DNA of 55,014 nucleotides from Nitrosomonas sp. (GTDB lineage Bacteria > Pseudomonadota > Gammaproteobacteria > Burkholderiales > Nitrosomonadaceae), in the NCBI GenBank assembly GCA_024282035.1, contig JAMWZR010000017.1, forward strand, positions 1 through 55,014, written 5' to 3'. Below the pieces are notes generated by a model. The model made no database searches and was not told the DNA's origin. It saw only the letters and a list, made by a program, of their open reading frames with translations. Each line of letters opens with the position of its first letter. The stretch's first letter is position 1. Positions 8,616-17,066 of this stretch are shown here, piece by piece. The position numbers and the translations under genes were made by a program.

Positions 8616-9278
8616 CTAGCTCAAGACCTGAACATCATCCCAGCTGACATCGGCGCCTACGCCGACCAGAGTGATTGTCGCCACATTGTTAACGAATGCG
8701 ACGACCAGATCATCACCATCGTAGTGCACATCGGTGACATAACCTTGCAATTCTTCTTTAGAAGTTAATCCAAAGCCGGTATCAAAAATGATGCTGTTAT
8801 CTTCGCTCGATTTAAAATCGCCTATGCGCAAATCACCCGCTTCGCGTATATAAAAATCGTCGGCACCTTGTCCACCACTGCAATCTTCTCCGGCACGCAC
8901 GGCCATGGAATCATCGCCTTCCGTGGACAAATAATTGAGTTCCCCATCATGCCTAAAATGGGGTCCCGGCGAGTCATCGCTGCCTTGCCAGCTCTCGGAT
9001 ATACGACTGTATAATTTATCACCATCGAAATCGGCATAACGTGTGATCTCTGTACCGAAAGCATTTATTTCGGTTCTGACTACTTCCTCACTTTCCACGG
9101 TATACGTTTCGCCATTATCATCATCGATGGGTTTGGGTTCTTCTATGCCATCCTTGACTTCAAATACTTCTGTAACCTTTCCATCCACAATGGTGAATTT
9201 GAAGGCTTTGCCACCCCCACCACTTCCTGATGAATCGTCAGTTACGTCATTTCCTGAATCGTCTTGTCCTGTACTCAT
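8616..9278 (-). CDS. Small acidic RTX-like protein, possible type I secretion substrate
   Basis: A strongly acidic 220-residue protein with no signal peptide. Residues 1-24 are Asp/Ser/Gly-rich. Residues 119-170 contain one degenerate calcium-binding nonapeptide run (STEGDDSMAVRAGEDCSGG, then QGADDFYIREAGDLRIGDF), closely resembling the last RTX repeat plus capping strands of hemolysin-type proteins. The C-terminus (DVQVLS) is like the uncleaved secretion signals of type I substrates. An excellent ribosome site (GAGGAGA) precedes the ATG. No type I ABC/HlyD/TolC genes are nearby. Calcium binding and secretion are inference; a single GGxG-type repeat is much less than usual for toxins or proteases, and no enzymatic domain is seen. 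Confidence 0.7.
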   Translation of the reverse strand: MSTGQDDSGNDVTDDSSGSGGGGKAFKFTIVDGKVTEVFEVKDGIEEPKPIDDDNGETYTVESEEVVRTEINAFGTEITRYADFDGDKLYSRISESWQGSDDSPGPHFRHDGELNYLSTEGDDSMAVRAGEDCSGGQGADDFYIREAGDLRIGDFKSSEDNSIIFDTGFGLTSKEELQGYVTDVHYDGDDLVVAFVNNVATITLVGVGADVSWDDVQVLS

Positions 9279-9459
9279 TTTTTTCTCCTCGTTGGTTCAA
9301 GCATGGAAAGGAAGCAAACTACTCCGAACCAACTTCCTCTCCATGACTGGTTAAAAAAACAATTTGTTACTACAACTACAGCTCTTACTGCTTATAGAAC
9401 TGCCATCAAAACGATCCATGTAAGTAAATCGTAACGAACCACTCTCGATCGTTTATGGA

Positions 9460-11292
9460 TTAATCAGCCGGTTTTTGTTGCGCTGGTGTCAGTTGATCTT
9501 TCCAGGTACTTGGCAGATTTTGTACCCAACCGTTATAGACCACGGGAATCGGTAAAATTCCCTGACCACCCATACCGGCGTTACCACGAATGGTATCATC
9601 CAGTTTGGTTTCAGCACTGGCAAACAACCCGATGCTTCCTACGACAGCTGCATCTTTAAGATTTCCAGTATTTTTCGGATCGGGATCGACCACGAGCAAT
9701 CGGTTCGAGAATTTACTCGAAACGTAGGCATAGTAGCCGCCTCCTTGCTTGGCACCGTATTGCACGCCGTGACAACCTGGATCACAGCCCAGCATCGCAA
9801 CGATTTCGTCGGTTTTGGTATCCAGTATCGTAATCGTACCCGTCAGGGTATTAGCCGTCACCATGTGCTTGCCATCCGGCGATACCGGTGTTTGAATCGG
9901 CAAAGCACCAACAGGGCCGGTAATGGTTCCTGCCACAGGATCATAATTCTGAATCAAATTGATGTTTTTGATCACCGAATGATCTTTCATATCGATTACG
10001 GTAATCGAACTGTCCAGCAGATTCGCGACATAGTATTTGCTTGCATCGGGCATCATGCCGGTAGCCAAAGGATGACTGAAGGGTAACACACCCGAAGGCA
10101 AAATGGCTTCGATACTATTAGTGTCGAAATTGTACTGCGTGGTATCGCTGGTAAAGACATTGGGAGTGACCATGAACTGTCCATCGTGACTCATCCAGTG
10201 TGCGTGCGGATTACCCCGTCCGATATCGATACGACGCAACACATTGGTGGCAAAGGGAGCCAGTTCCATTACGGAATCGGTACGCGTATCGCCATTGTTG
10301 GTGATGTGCAGTCTGTCGGTTCCATCCGCTAAGGTCATCACGTGCGCTGGTGCCTCACCTACCGAGACATTGCGTATCATCTTGCCTGTCGTGCGATTAT
10401 AAACCGTCAGTTTTTTATCGAACCATTGGGTCACGTAGATCACACTTTGATCTTTGTCAGTCCACATATTGTGTGGATTGTTCATTTCGATGTTAGGCAA
10501 TGCTACCTTGCGAGTTACTTCCCAAGTAGAGCCGTCCACAGCCGAAACTGTACCAGGTTTGGATTTTCCTGCGGTGGTTTCAAACTGGGTAGCAACCCAA
10601 ATTTCTCCCACTGCATTAACCTGTGGTTTAGCCAATGGAGCCAAAGTCACATCATTACCGTAACGCGCATTGAGCACAGTTGGCAGATTCAGAACGAGAT
10701 CTCCACCCAGATTTACATCGACATCGGGATAGGTAATATGCCAAGGCGTGTTGCTGGCATAGTTTTGCCAGTTAGAAGGATTGGTGGCAATGAAGAAGGT
10801 CCTCAACAAACGTGTTGCCAGATCGCTGGTGCTGGGCACGGTAATTCCATTGACTATGCTGAGTGAAGACCCAATGTCCAGTCCTTTGGTAGCAGGATCA
10901 TCCACGATCACAGCGCCAAACATGTAGGGATGAACACTACAGGTAAACACGTACAAACCTGGCGTGGTCAGAGTCAAGCTATCTCCACCTTTTGTTGGCT
11001 CTGTATTAAACGGCATACCCGCAGCGCCAGTAGGAAAAATCAAACTGGTTCTGGTGTGAACCGTATTCGATGCACCATTGAAATTCACTTTGACACCAGG
11101 TGAAGCGATGGCAATCGAACGACTGCCTGCAACATCCACACCGGTATCAAACCAGCTTCCTGGATTGTCCGTCAGTTTGAATTTAACCTCATTATCACCT
11201 GCTGAAACACTGCTAGCGACAAGAGAAGCCAAAATTGCCGACGAACATAAAATCGATCGGGCAATCTTTTTAGACGCGGATACCTCAAACAT
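9460..11292 (-). CDS. Exported cupredoxin-beta-propeller copper protein
   Basis: A 610-residue periplasmic or secreted protein. Residues 1-31 are a Sec signal peptide (cleavage near SVSA). Residues 33-132 form a cupredoxin domain: His79, then Cys118-x2-His121-x2-Met124 (FTCSVHPYM). The 39-residue His-Cys spacing and the C-x2-H-x2-M pattern match amicyanin type 1 copper ligands. Residues about 200-540 are a YncE/YVTN-type beta-propeller (for example ITVIDMKDHSVIKNI, ITILDTKTDEIVAML). His274, His317, His363/His365, His407 and His508 fall at equivalent places roughly 45 residues apart. The C-terminal 70 residues are Gly/Pro-rich. The gene has its own near-consensus promoter and an AGGAGG ribosome site. 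A role in electron transfer or copper handling is inference; catalytic activity is unknown. Confidence 0.85.
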   Translation of the reverse strand: MFEVSASKKIARSILCSSAILASLVASSVSAGDNEVKFKLTDNPGSWFDTGVDVAGSRSIAIASPGVKVNFNGASNTVHTRTSLIFPTGAAGMPFNTEPTKGGDSLTLTTPGLYVFTCSVHPYMFGAVIVDDPATKGLDIGSSLSIVNGITVPSTSDLATRLLRTFFIATNPSNWQNYASNTPWHITYPDVDVNLGGDLVLNLPTVLNARYGNDVTLAPLAKPQVNAVGEIWVATQFETTAGKSKPGTVSAVDGSTWEVTRKVALPNIEMNNPHNMWTDKDQSVIYVTQWFDKKLTVYNRTTGKMIRNVSVGEAPAHVMTLADGTDRLHITNNGDTRTDSVMELAPFATNVLRRIDIGRGNPHAHWMSHDGQFMVTPNVFTSDTTQYNFDTNSIEAILPSGVLPFSHPLATGMMPDASKYYVANLLDSSITVIDMKDHSVIKNINLIQNYDPVAGTITGPVGALPIQTPVSPDGKHMVTANTLTGTITILDTKTDEIVAMLGCDPGCHGVQYGAKQGGGYYAYVSSKFSNRLLVVDPDPKNTGNLKDAAVVGSIGLFASAETKLDDTIRGNAGMGGQGILPIPVVYNGWVQNLPSTWKDQLTPAQQKPAD

Positions 11293-11392
11293 AACCCCTC
11301 CTAACTGTAGATTTAAAAAACTTTCAATAGCGCAGGATCAAACAAACAATACACTTATATATCATTTTGTGTGAATTTTTCCCGCAAGAATA

Positions 11393-11421
11393 ACTATACG
11401 CACCTCGTTGGTTATTGTCAA
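11393..11421 (-). promoter_or_regulatory. Sigma-70 promoter of the cupredoxin-propeller gene
   Basis: On the minus strand, perfect -35 TTGACA (11416-11421), a 17-base spacer and -10 TATAGT (11393-11398, five of six). The start of transcription should fall near 11386, giving a leader of about 95 bases before the ATG at 11292. This is the best-formed promoter in the window and predicts strong expression. Confidence 0.8.
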
Positions 11422-11509
11422 TAAATTTGTGTAATATTTTCCCACAGTGTGCTAAACTGTTTTAAATTCATTGCTTTTTTGTTATGGTTAACTTTTAGAT
11501 TCGATCATC

Positions 11510-12373
11510 ATGCATGGTTCCTGTCCGATAAATTCAACAATCTCACCATTGTTGGTCAACGCACTGCGACGAGTGTTGCGCCCTTTAATCCGGTTAATGC
11601 TGGCAAAAGGCATCACCTACACTTATCTATCCGATTTGTTGAAAAATATTTTCATCGAAGTTGCAGATCGCGACTTCAGAATTGAAAACAAACCATTCAC
11701 TGATAGTCACATGAGCCTGTTGACTGGTATTCACCGTAAGGACATCAAGCGACTACGTCACTGTGCAAATGACAATGTCGAGGCGGTTCCACAAACCGTC
11801 TCATTAGGCGCTCGCCTGATCAGTCTGTGGACCAGCGATACGCGATATCTGGATGAAAATAACCAACCCAAACCTTTGCCACGTTTCATCAAGGATGGAG
11901 GCGATATTTCATTCGAAGGACTTGTCGCCAGTGTCAGTTGCGATATTCGCTCACGTGTCGTGCTGGATGAATGGATGCGACTGGGTGTAGCTCATGTCGA
12001 CAAAAAGAATCAGGTTTGTCTGAATACGGCCGCATTCATTCCCGCCCATGGCTTTGACGAAAAAGTCTACTATTTCAGCCACAATGTCCACGATCATGCC
12101 GCTGCCGCAACCAGCAATTTGTTGGGTGAGAGCCAACCTTTCCTGGAACGCAGTGTGCACTATAACGCTTTGAGCGCACAGTCCATCACAGTTCTGGTCG
12201 AAAAAGCGGAAGCAGCCGGTATGGAGTCGTTACTTGCCATCAACAAAGAAGCACTGGAACTGGAAAAAAGTGATGCATTGCATGATGACGAACCACGTCA
12301 TCGCATGACGTTCGGCATCTATTTTTACCACGAACCGGTTGACCCCGACCATCCTGCGAATTCTGATCAGTAA
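11510..12373 (+). CDS. DUF6502 family protein
   Basis: A 287-residue cytosolic protein matching, from memory, the DUF6502 family. The N-terminal 90 residues carry two helix-turn-helix-like patches (GITYTYLSDLLKNIF and LLTGIHRKDIKRLR), followed by a basic and hydrophobic region and a loosely conserved C-terminal half. There is no signal peptide, unlike its partner. Only six bases separate it from the DUF5666 protein downstream, so the two are one operon. Because of the HTH-like start, a DNA-binding regulator of the partner gene is a reasonable inference, but no target has been identified. ATG at 11510 has only a weak ribosome site. Confidence 0.75.
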   Translation: MHGSCPINSTISPLLVNALRRVLRPLIRLMLAKGITYTYLSDLLKNIFIEVADRDFRIENKPFTDSHMSLLTGIHRKDIKRLRHCANDNVEAVPQTVSLGARLISLWTSDTRYLDENNQPKPLPRFIKDGGDISFEGLVASVSCDIRSRVVLDEWMRLGVAHVDKKNQVCLNTAAFIPAHGFDEKVYYFSHNVHDHAAAATSNLLGESQPFLERSVHYNALSAQSITVLVEKAEAAGMESLLAINKEALELEKSDALHDDEPRHRMTFGIYFYHEPVDPDHPANSDQ

Positions 12374-12379
12374 TCTCTT

Positions 12380-14155
12380 ATGTCATCCACTATGTCACTA
12401 TTGGTCCTTATCAATAAGCGTTCATTGATCAGACTGCCTTCCGGCTTATCGGGGTTGATTCTGTGCTTATTTTTGCTAATTCACTCTGTTTCCGCTCAAG
12501 GCAAGAATAGCTGCGATGGCGCAACTTTGATCAATCCGGCTGCAGTAGCAGCACGATCGGGGATAGGTGGTACAGGATCGGCGGTTTCACATTCTGGAAT
12601 TGGCGGTACGGGCATACAACCACAAGGAATTGGAGGTACCGGTAGCTCAGCCTCAAGCCTGCCACAATCTGGAATTGGTGGCACGGGGGCAAAAATGGCC
12701 TCTGGTGGTGTCGGGGGTACTGGAATTGATGCTGGTGGCATTGGTGGCACAGGCTTCCAGGACAGTGGCATTGGTGGCACAGGTAGCACCGCCCAGCAAG
12801 GCGGCGGTATCGGAGGCACCGGCATTGTCGGAACCATAAGCGGATTCGCCAGTATCTGTGTCAATGGTGTGGAAATTCATTACGATCCCGATACACCGAT
12901 TACCATCGATGGACGTCCCGCTTCGGCACGCGAACTAGCTGCCGGCCAAATCGTCATTGCACGTGCACTGGGTACCGGCGCTGAGCTGACCGCACGCAAT
13001 ATTGCCGTGGTTCATGCAGCCGTTGGGCCTATCAGTCATATCAATCCGGAAACACGGGAATTGCGCGTACTGGGTCAAACCATTCATGCGGGATCGCAAG
13101 CTCATGGCAACTTGTCCGGCCTCAAAGCGGGCGAGTGGGTGCAAATCAGTGGTCACAGACTACCTGATGGCAGTGTTGCAGCATCGCGCATAGAAGGTAT
13201 GCCCGCACATGCCGAAGCCCACATTAGTGGTTACGTAACGCATGTTCATGCATCTAGTTTCGAGATCAATGGCACACGCATTCAGCTTGACCCCCATTCA
13301 CAACCCAGCGGCCTTGCCAAGGGGATGGAAGTCATGGTTGCAGGTCAGTGGGACGGAGACCGCCTGCAGGCTCAACACATTCAAACGGAACCAACGCGCC
13401 ATCAGTTCGGCAATGTCTCGCACGTCGTGATTGAAGGCTATGTACACGGCATCAGAGGCAAGGAACTCAATCTGAGCAACCGTACCGTCACCATTAGCGA
13501 ATCACCGTCTTCGGCCAACAAGGATGAACTCAAACCGGGCCGCCTCGTACAGATGAGCGGACGTATCAGCGAAGACCAACGTGTGGTTGCAGACCGAATC
13601 GAAACCAAGCAGGAATTACCCATTCAGATTCAAGACCGAATCGATCGGGCACCGCTGGAAGGCAATAATCTGGACAGAAGAAATAATGCCGACTCTGAGC
13701 CGGAATTGAAATCCATCAGAAACGATGACAACCGGGGCCGCGACGATTCTCGAGATAATGATTCTTCCAGCGGCAAGGATGGGCGATCCGACCGGAATGA
13801 CGCATCCGGAAGTGGGTCTCGTTCCGATGATAGTGACCGTTCAGGCCGTTCCGATAGTGATCATAAATTGGAACGCAGCGATTCCATCAAGCATGACAGA
13901 GATGGATCCGGCAGTGATCGTCCCGATTCCAAAGACCTTCAGCCTCTGGATAAATTGGATCGACCCGATGAGCGGCATACACCACGCGATAGCGTAGATT
14001 CCTCCCGGGATCACATCCAGGATAAACCGGACTTGCTGCCCGACAGGCGCGATCACAGTGGACACGATGCACGAGCCATTCTGCAAGATGCAATCGACTT
14101 GTCCGATAGAGTCCGCGATCATGGTGGACATCATGATCGGCATTTTGACCGCTAG
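12380..14155 (+). CDS. DUF5666 domain protein with G-I-G-G-T-G repeats
   Basis: A 591-residue exported protein. A signal sequence lies at about 20-40 (GLILCLFLLIHSVSAQ). Residues 61-149 contain eight copies of G[IV]GGTG with short irregular spacers. Residues 150-415 hold about four OB-like beta units of the DUF5666 type (GTISGFASICVNGVEI; GPISHINPETRELRVL; AHISGYVTHVHASSFEI; VVIEGYVHGIRGKEL). From about 430 to the end the protein is extremely Asp/Arg/Ser/His-rich (RNDDNRGRDDSRDNDSSSG and similar) and probably disordered. It is encoded right after DUF6502, as in other genomes. Function is unknown; a cell-surface or periplasmic binding role is only a guess. Confidence 0.8.
   Translation: MSSTMSLLVLINKRSLIRLPSGLSGLILCLFLLIHSVSAQGKNSCDGATLINPAAVAARSGIGGTGSAVSHSGIGGTGIQPQGIGGTGSSASSLPQSGIGGTGAKMASGGVGGTGIDAGGIGGTGFQDSGIGGTGSTAQQGGGIGGTGIVGTISGFASICVNGVEIHYDPDTPITIDGRPASARELAAGQIVIARALGTGAELTARNIAVVHAAVGPISHINPETRELRVLGQTIHAGSQAHGNLSGLKAGEWVQISGHRLPDGSVAASRIEGMPAHAEAHISGYVTHVHASSFEINGTRIQLDPHSQPSGLAKGMEVMVAGQWDGDRLQAQHIQTEPTRHQFGNVSHVVIEGYVHGIRGKELNLSNRTVTISESPSSANKDELKPGRLVQMSGRISEDQRVVADRIETKQELPIQIQDRIDRAPLEGNNLDRRNNADSEPELKSIRNDDNRGRDDSRDNDSSSGKDGRSDRNDASGSGSRSDDSDRSGRSDSDHKLERSDSIKHDRDGSGSDRPDSKDLQPLDKLDRPDERHTPRDSVDSSRDHIQDKPDLLPDRRDHSGHDARAILQDAIDLSDRVRDHGGHHDRHFDR
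12560..12826 (+). repeat. In-frame repeat coding for eight G[IV]GGTG units
   Basis: Eight hexapeptide copies within the DUF5666 protein, with spacers of 4-12 residues. Codon use differs between copies (gga/ggt/ggc alternate), so the peptide pattern is conserved more than the DNA. This points to selection on protein sequence and not to recent slippage. Confidence 0.85.
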
Positions 14156-14290
14156 CAATGTCATGCTACATTCATCGCCAAAAACAATAACTTTCATGCT
14201 TGGTTAAGCAACGCGTGAAGCTCGCCACTACATTTTGTAATCACCTTGAGTCCTAGTACAAAAAGAGCATAAAAATCATATTTTTACTGA

Positions 14291-14319
14291 TTTACTTTCC
14301 GACCCGATGCAATTATATT
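14291..14319 (+). promoter_or_regulatory. Candidate sigma-70 promoter of the repeat barrel protein
   Basis: TTTACT (14291-14296, four of six to -35), a 17-base spacer and TATATT (14314-14319, five of six to -10), about 50 bases before the ATG at 14367. Plausible by sequence only. Confidence 0.45.
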
Positions 14320-14366
14320 AAGAGCCCACTTGTAAGAATTTCCCTTCGATCAATAAAGCTTTTTAA

Positions 14367-15758
14367 ATGCCAAAACATTTGCCGCCAAATACTCAGTCAC
14401 CGTTCATGACGCACAAATTTTTGCCCCAATTATCATTACTCAGAGCTGCTCGATTAACATGCCTCTGCTTTCTGATTAGCGCCCCTACCGTCGCGTCTTC
14501 TGCCGATGGTTTTAGTTTCAGCGCAGCCACCGACTTCACCTCGGGCAAGTACGGTGGCAGCTCATCCACAGATATTTGGTATGTCCCTTTTACTGCTCGT
14601 TATGACAAAGGTCGCGCTTCTTTTCGCCTCATCATCCCCTATCTGAATATAACGGGACCCGGAAACGTACTCGGTCCAGGTATCGGCGGCATTGATGGCC
14701 GCAGTTCAATCATTGGCGGTGTTGAAGGTGGAGGTTCCAGCGGAGGATCGGGAGCAAGCGGCGTTATCATTTGCGACGAACAAACACGGAACTGTCCAAC
14801 CATCATAGCCGGCGGTGGAAACAACTCGGGATCAGGCGGAAACTCTGGATCGGGAGGCGGCAATAGCGGCTCGGGGGGATCCGGCAGTGGCGGTGGCGAC
14901 GACAACGGTGGCAACAACGGAAGCGGCAGCGGTGGCGACGACAACGGCGGCAACAGCGGAAGCGGCGGTGGTGGCGACGACAACGGTGGCAACAGCGGAA
15001 GTGGCGGCGGTGGCGACGACAACGGCGGCAACAGCGGAAGTGGCGGCGGCGGGGGTGATGACAATGGCGGCAACAGCGGAAGCGGTGGCAGTGGCGGCGG
15101 AGGTAGCGACGACAATGGCGGAAGTAGTGGAAGCGGCGGAGGCAGTGGCAGCAACAGTGGTAGTGGCGGGGGTTCCGATGACAACCTTGCACACGCCAAG
15201 CAGAGCAAAGTTAGCGCGTTGGCACTGACGGGCGGCGTCCCGCTGGGCGGTGGTGGCGGATCGTTACCCAGATTCACGCAATCCGGACTCGGAGACATCA
15301 TTGCTGCATTCAGTTACAACCTGTTCGATCACGCACCGACCGGTATCGCATTCGATGTCACGGCCCGTCTGAAGATACCAACCGCCAGCGCAAGCAAAAA
15401 CCTGGGAAGCGGCGCAATCGATTATGCCGTTCAGGGCGATTTATACAAAACGATGTCCAAGTTCATCTTCAACGCCACTTTTGGTTATCGGATACTGGGT
15501 GACCCCTCCGGTGTCACCTTCCATAACGTACTGTATGGCGCAGCGGGTGCAGGATACCGTCTATCTGATACCGTGACCGTCGGTACCAGTTACAACATGG
15601 GACAATCACCAATACGTCTGCAAGACAGCAGGGACCTAACCGTCTATCTGTCGCAACGCGTCAGCAATCATTTCCGGCTCAATATTTTCGGCTTGAAAGG
15701 ATTCTCTGAGCGTAGCCCCGATTGGGGTGGCGGAATCAATTTGCGCTACGTATTCTGA
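14367..15758 (+). CDS. Outer-membrane beta-barrel-like protein with Gly/Ser/Asp repeat insert
   Basis: A 463-residue exported protein. The first ATG is at 14367; a second at 14406 (residue 14) begins directly on the signal peptide MTHKFLPQLSLLRAARL and could be the true start, as neither has a clear ribosome site. After cleavage near APTVASSADG there is a first beta region (50-115), a hinge, then a low-complexity region (about 149-273) built from GSGGGGDDNGGNS-like units. A second beta-rich region (290-463) follows, with strands such as GIAFDVTARLKIPTA and GAAGAGYRLSDTVTVGTSY, ending in Phe (INLRYVF). That terminal Phe and the alternating strands suggest an outer-membrane barrel, and the insert may be a long external loop or linker. 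Family not recognised. Confidence 0.72.
   Translation: MPKHLPPNTQSPFMTHKFLPQLSLLRAARLTCLCFLISAPTVASSADGFSFSAATDFTSGKYGGSSSTDIWYVPFTARYDKGRASFRLIIPYLNITGPGNVLGPGIGGIDGRSSIIGGVEGGGSSGGSGASGVIICDEQTRNCPTIIAGGGNNSGSGGNSGSGGGNSGSGGSGSGGGDDNGGNNGSGSGGDDNGGNSGSGGGGDDNGGNSGSGGGGDDNGGNSGSGGGGGDDNGGNSGSGGSGGGGSDDNGGSSGSGGGSGSNSGSGGGSDDNLAHAKQSKVSALALTGGVPLGGGGGSLPRFTQSGLGDIIAAFSYNLFDHAPTGIAFDVTARLKIPTASASKNLGSGAIDYAVQGDLYKTMSKFIFNATFGYRILGDPSGVTFHNVLYGAAGAGYRLSDTVTVGTSYNMGQSPIRLQDSRDLTVYLSQRVSNHFRLNIFGLKGFSERSPDWGGGINLRYVF
14811..15183 (+). repeat. Tandem Gly/Ser/Asp-coding minisatellite
   Basis: Imperfect in-frame tandem repeat of about 42 bases coding for units like GSGGGGDDNGGNS; six DDNGG motifs are visible. 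It lies within the barrel protein gene. High DNA identity between neighbouring units (gacgacaacggcggcaac recurs) suggests slippage-prone length variation. Confidence 0.85.
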
Positions 15759-15874
15759 TCTCGATCGACATGATGTTGCGATCGCTGCAGGAGAGTAGTT
15801 GGCTCGTAAACAGACACTGAAGCGCTACATTCCGAAGCCCCATAAAACACTCAAACTTGATTTCAATGCAGAAT

Positions 15875-15900
15875 GCATGCATTTAAATGCATGCTTTTTA
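15875..15900. terminator. Palindromic bidirectional terminator candidate
   Basis: A perfect 20-bp palindrome at 15875-15894 (GCATGC, ATTTAAAT, GCATGC) followed by TTTTT, lying between the convergent barrel gene and agmatinase gene. It could serve the + transcript, and weakly the other. Confidence 0.55.
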
Positions 15901-15909
15901 TCGGACTTC

Positions 15910-16887
15910 TCAGCGAATAAGCAAAGACCCCCCTGCCTTGCGTTTTGCATACAGACAAATCAGGTCACACGCGATATGCGCCGCAGCAAGCGCCGTGATT
16001 TGACTCTGATCATAGGCTGGCGCGACTTCAACGATATCCATTCCGACGATATTCAGTTTGCTCAGTCCGCGTAAAATGGATAGCGCCTGCGCAGTGGATA
16101 ATCCCCCGCACACGGGCGTACCCGTACCCGGTGCAAAAGCAGGGTCAAGACAATCAATATCAAAAGTCAGATACGCCGGATGTGACCCGACAATCCGTTC
16201 GATCTCGCCAATTGCAGCCGCGCTGTTGTGTTCGTGCACCCACTGCGCATCCAGAATGTTCACCCCCATGAAATCATCGTTCCAGGTACGGATGCCAATC
16301 TGCACTGAACGTTTGGGATCAATTAGTCCGTCATTGATTGCCTTGAAAAACATCGAACCATGATTCAACGACTCAGCATGATCATCTGGCCAGGTATCAC
16401 AATGTGCATCAAAATGAATGAGAGAAAGTGGCTGCCCAAATTTTTCCGCATGCGCCTTCAGCAGAGGATAAGTAATGTAGTGATCGCCACCAAAAGTCAG
16501 CATGCGCGCACCTGATTGCAAAATATGCTGAGCATGTTGCACGATGGCTGCATGCACCGACATCGGATTATGTACATCCAGAAAGCAATCGCCAAAGTCG
16601 ATGACCGACAAATTCTCGAATGGATCGAATCCCCAAGGATAGGGCTTCAGCGATGCCACTTCGGCCGATGCCTGCCGAATCGCTTGCGGACCCAGCCGGG
16701 CACCGGATCGATAAGTTACGGCCAGATCAAACGGGATACCGCTGATGACAAGCTCTGCACCATTCAGGTCTTTGGTGCTTTTTCTGCGCATGAACGACTG
16801 TACACTGGAGAATGTGGGTTCACGAGACAAGCCATAAGCACTCTCCCGCACCGTCACATCGTTAACTTTGATGGAACTATTACTCAT
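15910..16887 (-). CDS. speB: Agmatinase / ureohydrolase family
   Basis: Manganese-dependent ureohydrolase; agmatinase makes putrescine and urea from agmatine. The 325-residue protein carries all metal ligands: H136 in GGDH (133-136), D160, H162 and D164 in FDAHCD, and D243 and D245 in FDIDCLDPAFAPGTGTP. Length and the GTGTPVCGGLS run fit the agmatinase-like subgroup better than arginase, but arginase, guanidinobutyrase and formimidoglutamase share the fold. No arginine decarboxylase lies next to it. ATG at 16887 has a weak ribosome site. Confidence 0.88.
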   Translation of the reverse strand: MSNSSIKVNDVTVRESAYGLSREPTFSSVQSFMRRKSTKDLNGAELVISGIPFDLAVTYRSGARLGPQAIRQASAEVASLKPYPWGFDPFENLSVIDFGDCFLDVHNPMSVHAAIVQHAQHILQSGARMLTFGGDHYITYPLLKAHAEKFGQPLSLIHFDAHCDTWPDDHAESLNHGSMFFKAINDGLIDPKRSVQIGIRTWNDDFMGVNILDAQWVHEHNSAAAIGEIERIVGSHPAYLTFDIDCLDPAFAPGTGTPVCGGLSTAQALSILRGLSKLNIVGMDIVEVAPAYDQSQITALAAAHIACDLICLYAKRKAGGSLLIR

Positions 16888-17066
16888 TTATGTCTTTGTC
16901 CTTGATAAGCCTGAGTCGCATGAAACGTTTGCCGTTACTGCCCATTCTTTACCGCCTTATTTTGGCACAAACCCGGTCTGCAGTGATCGTACCCTCTTCA
17001 AATATTGACAGACCGGTGCAAGTTATCATTAAATAAGTTCGAATTCAGTTGTTTTAGGTACTCGCT

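Noticed and set aside
12496-12864. Long minus-strand frames rich in Pro/Val opposite the DUF5666 gene
   Set aside because: They are the antisense of the glycine-rich repeat (GGT/GGC reads as ACC/GCC), lack ribosome sites and have no domains.
14811-15183. Regular repeats considered as a CRISPR array
   Set aside because: No spacers: the units are contiguous, in frame and code for a low-complexity peptide. No cas genes are near.
14639-15301. Pro/Leu- and Arg/His-rich minus-strand frames opposite the Gly/Ser/Asp array
   Set aside because: Pure shadows of the tandem repeat; composition is fully explained by the coding strand.
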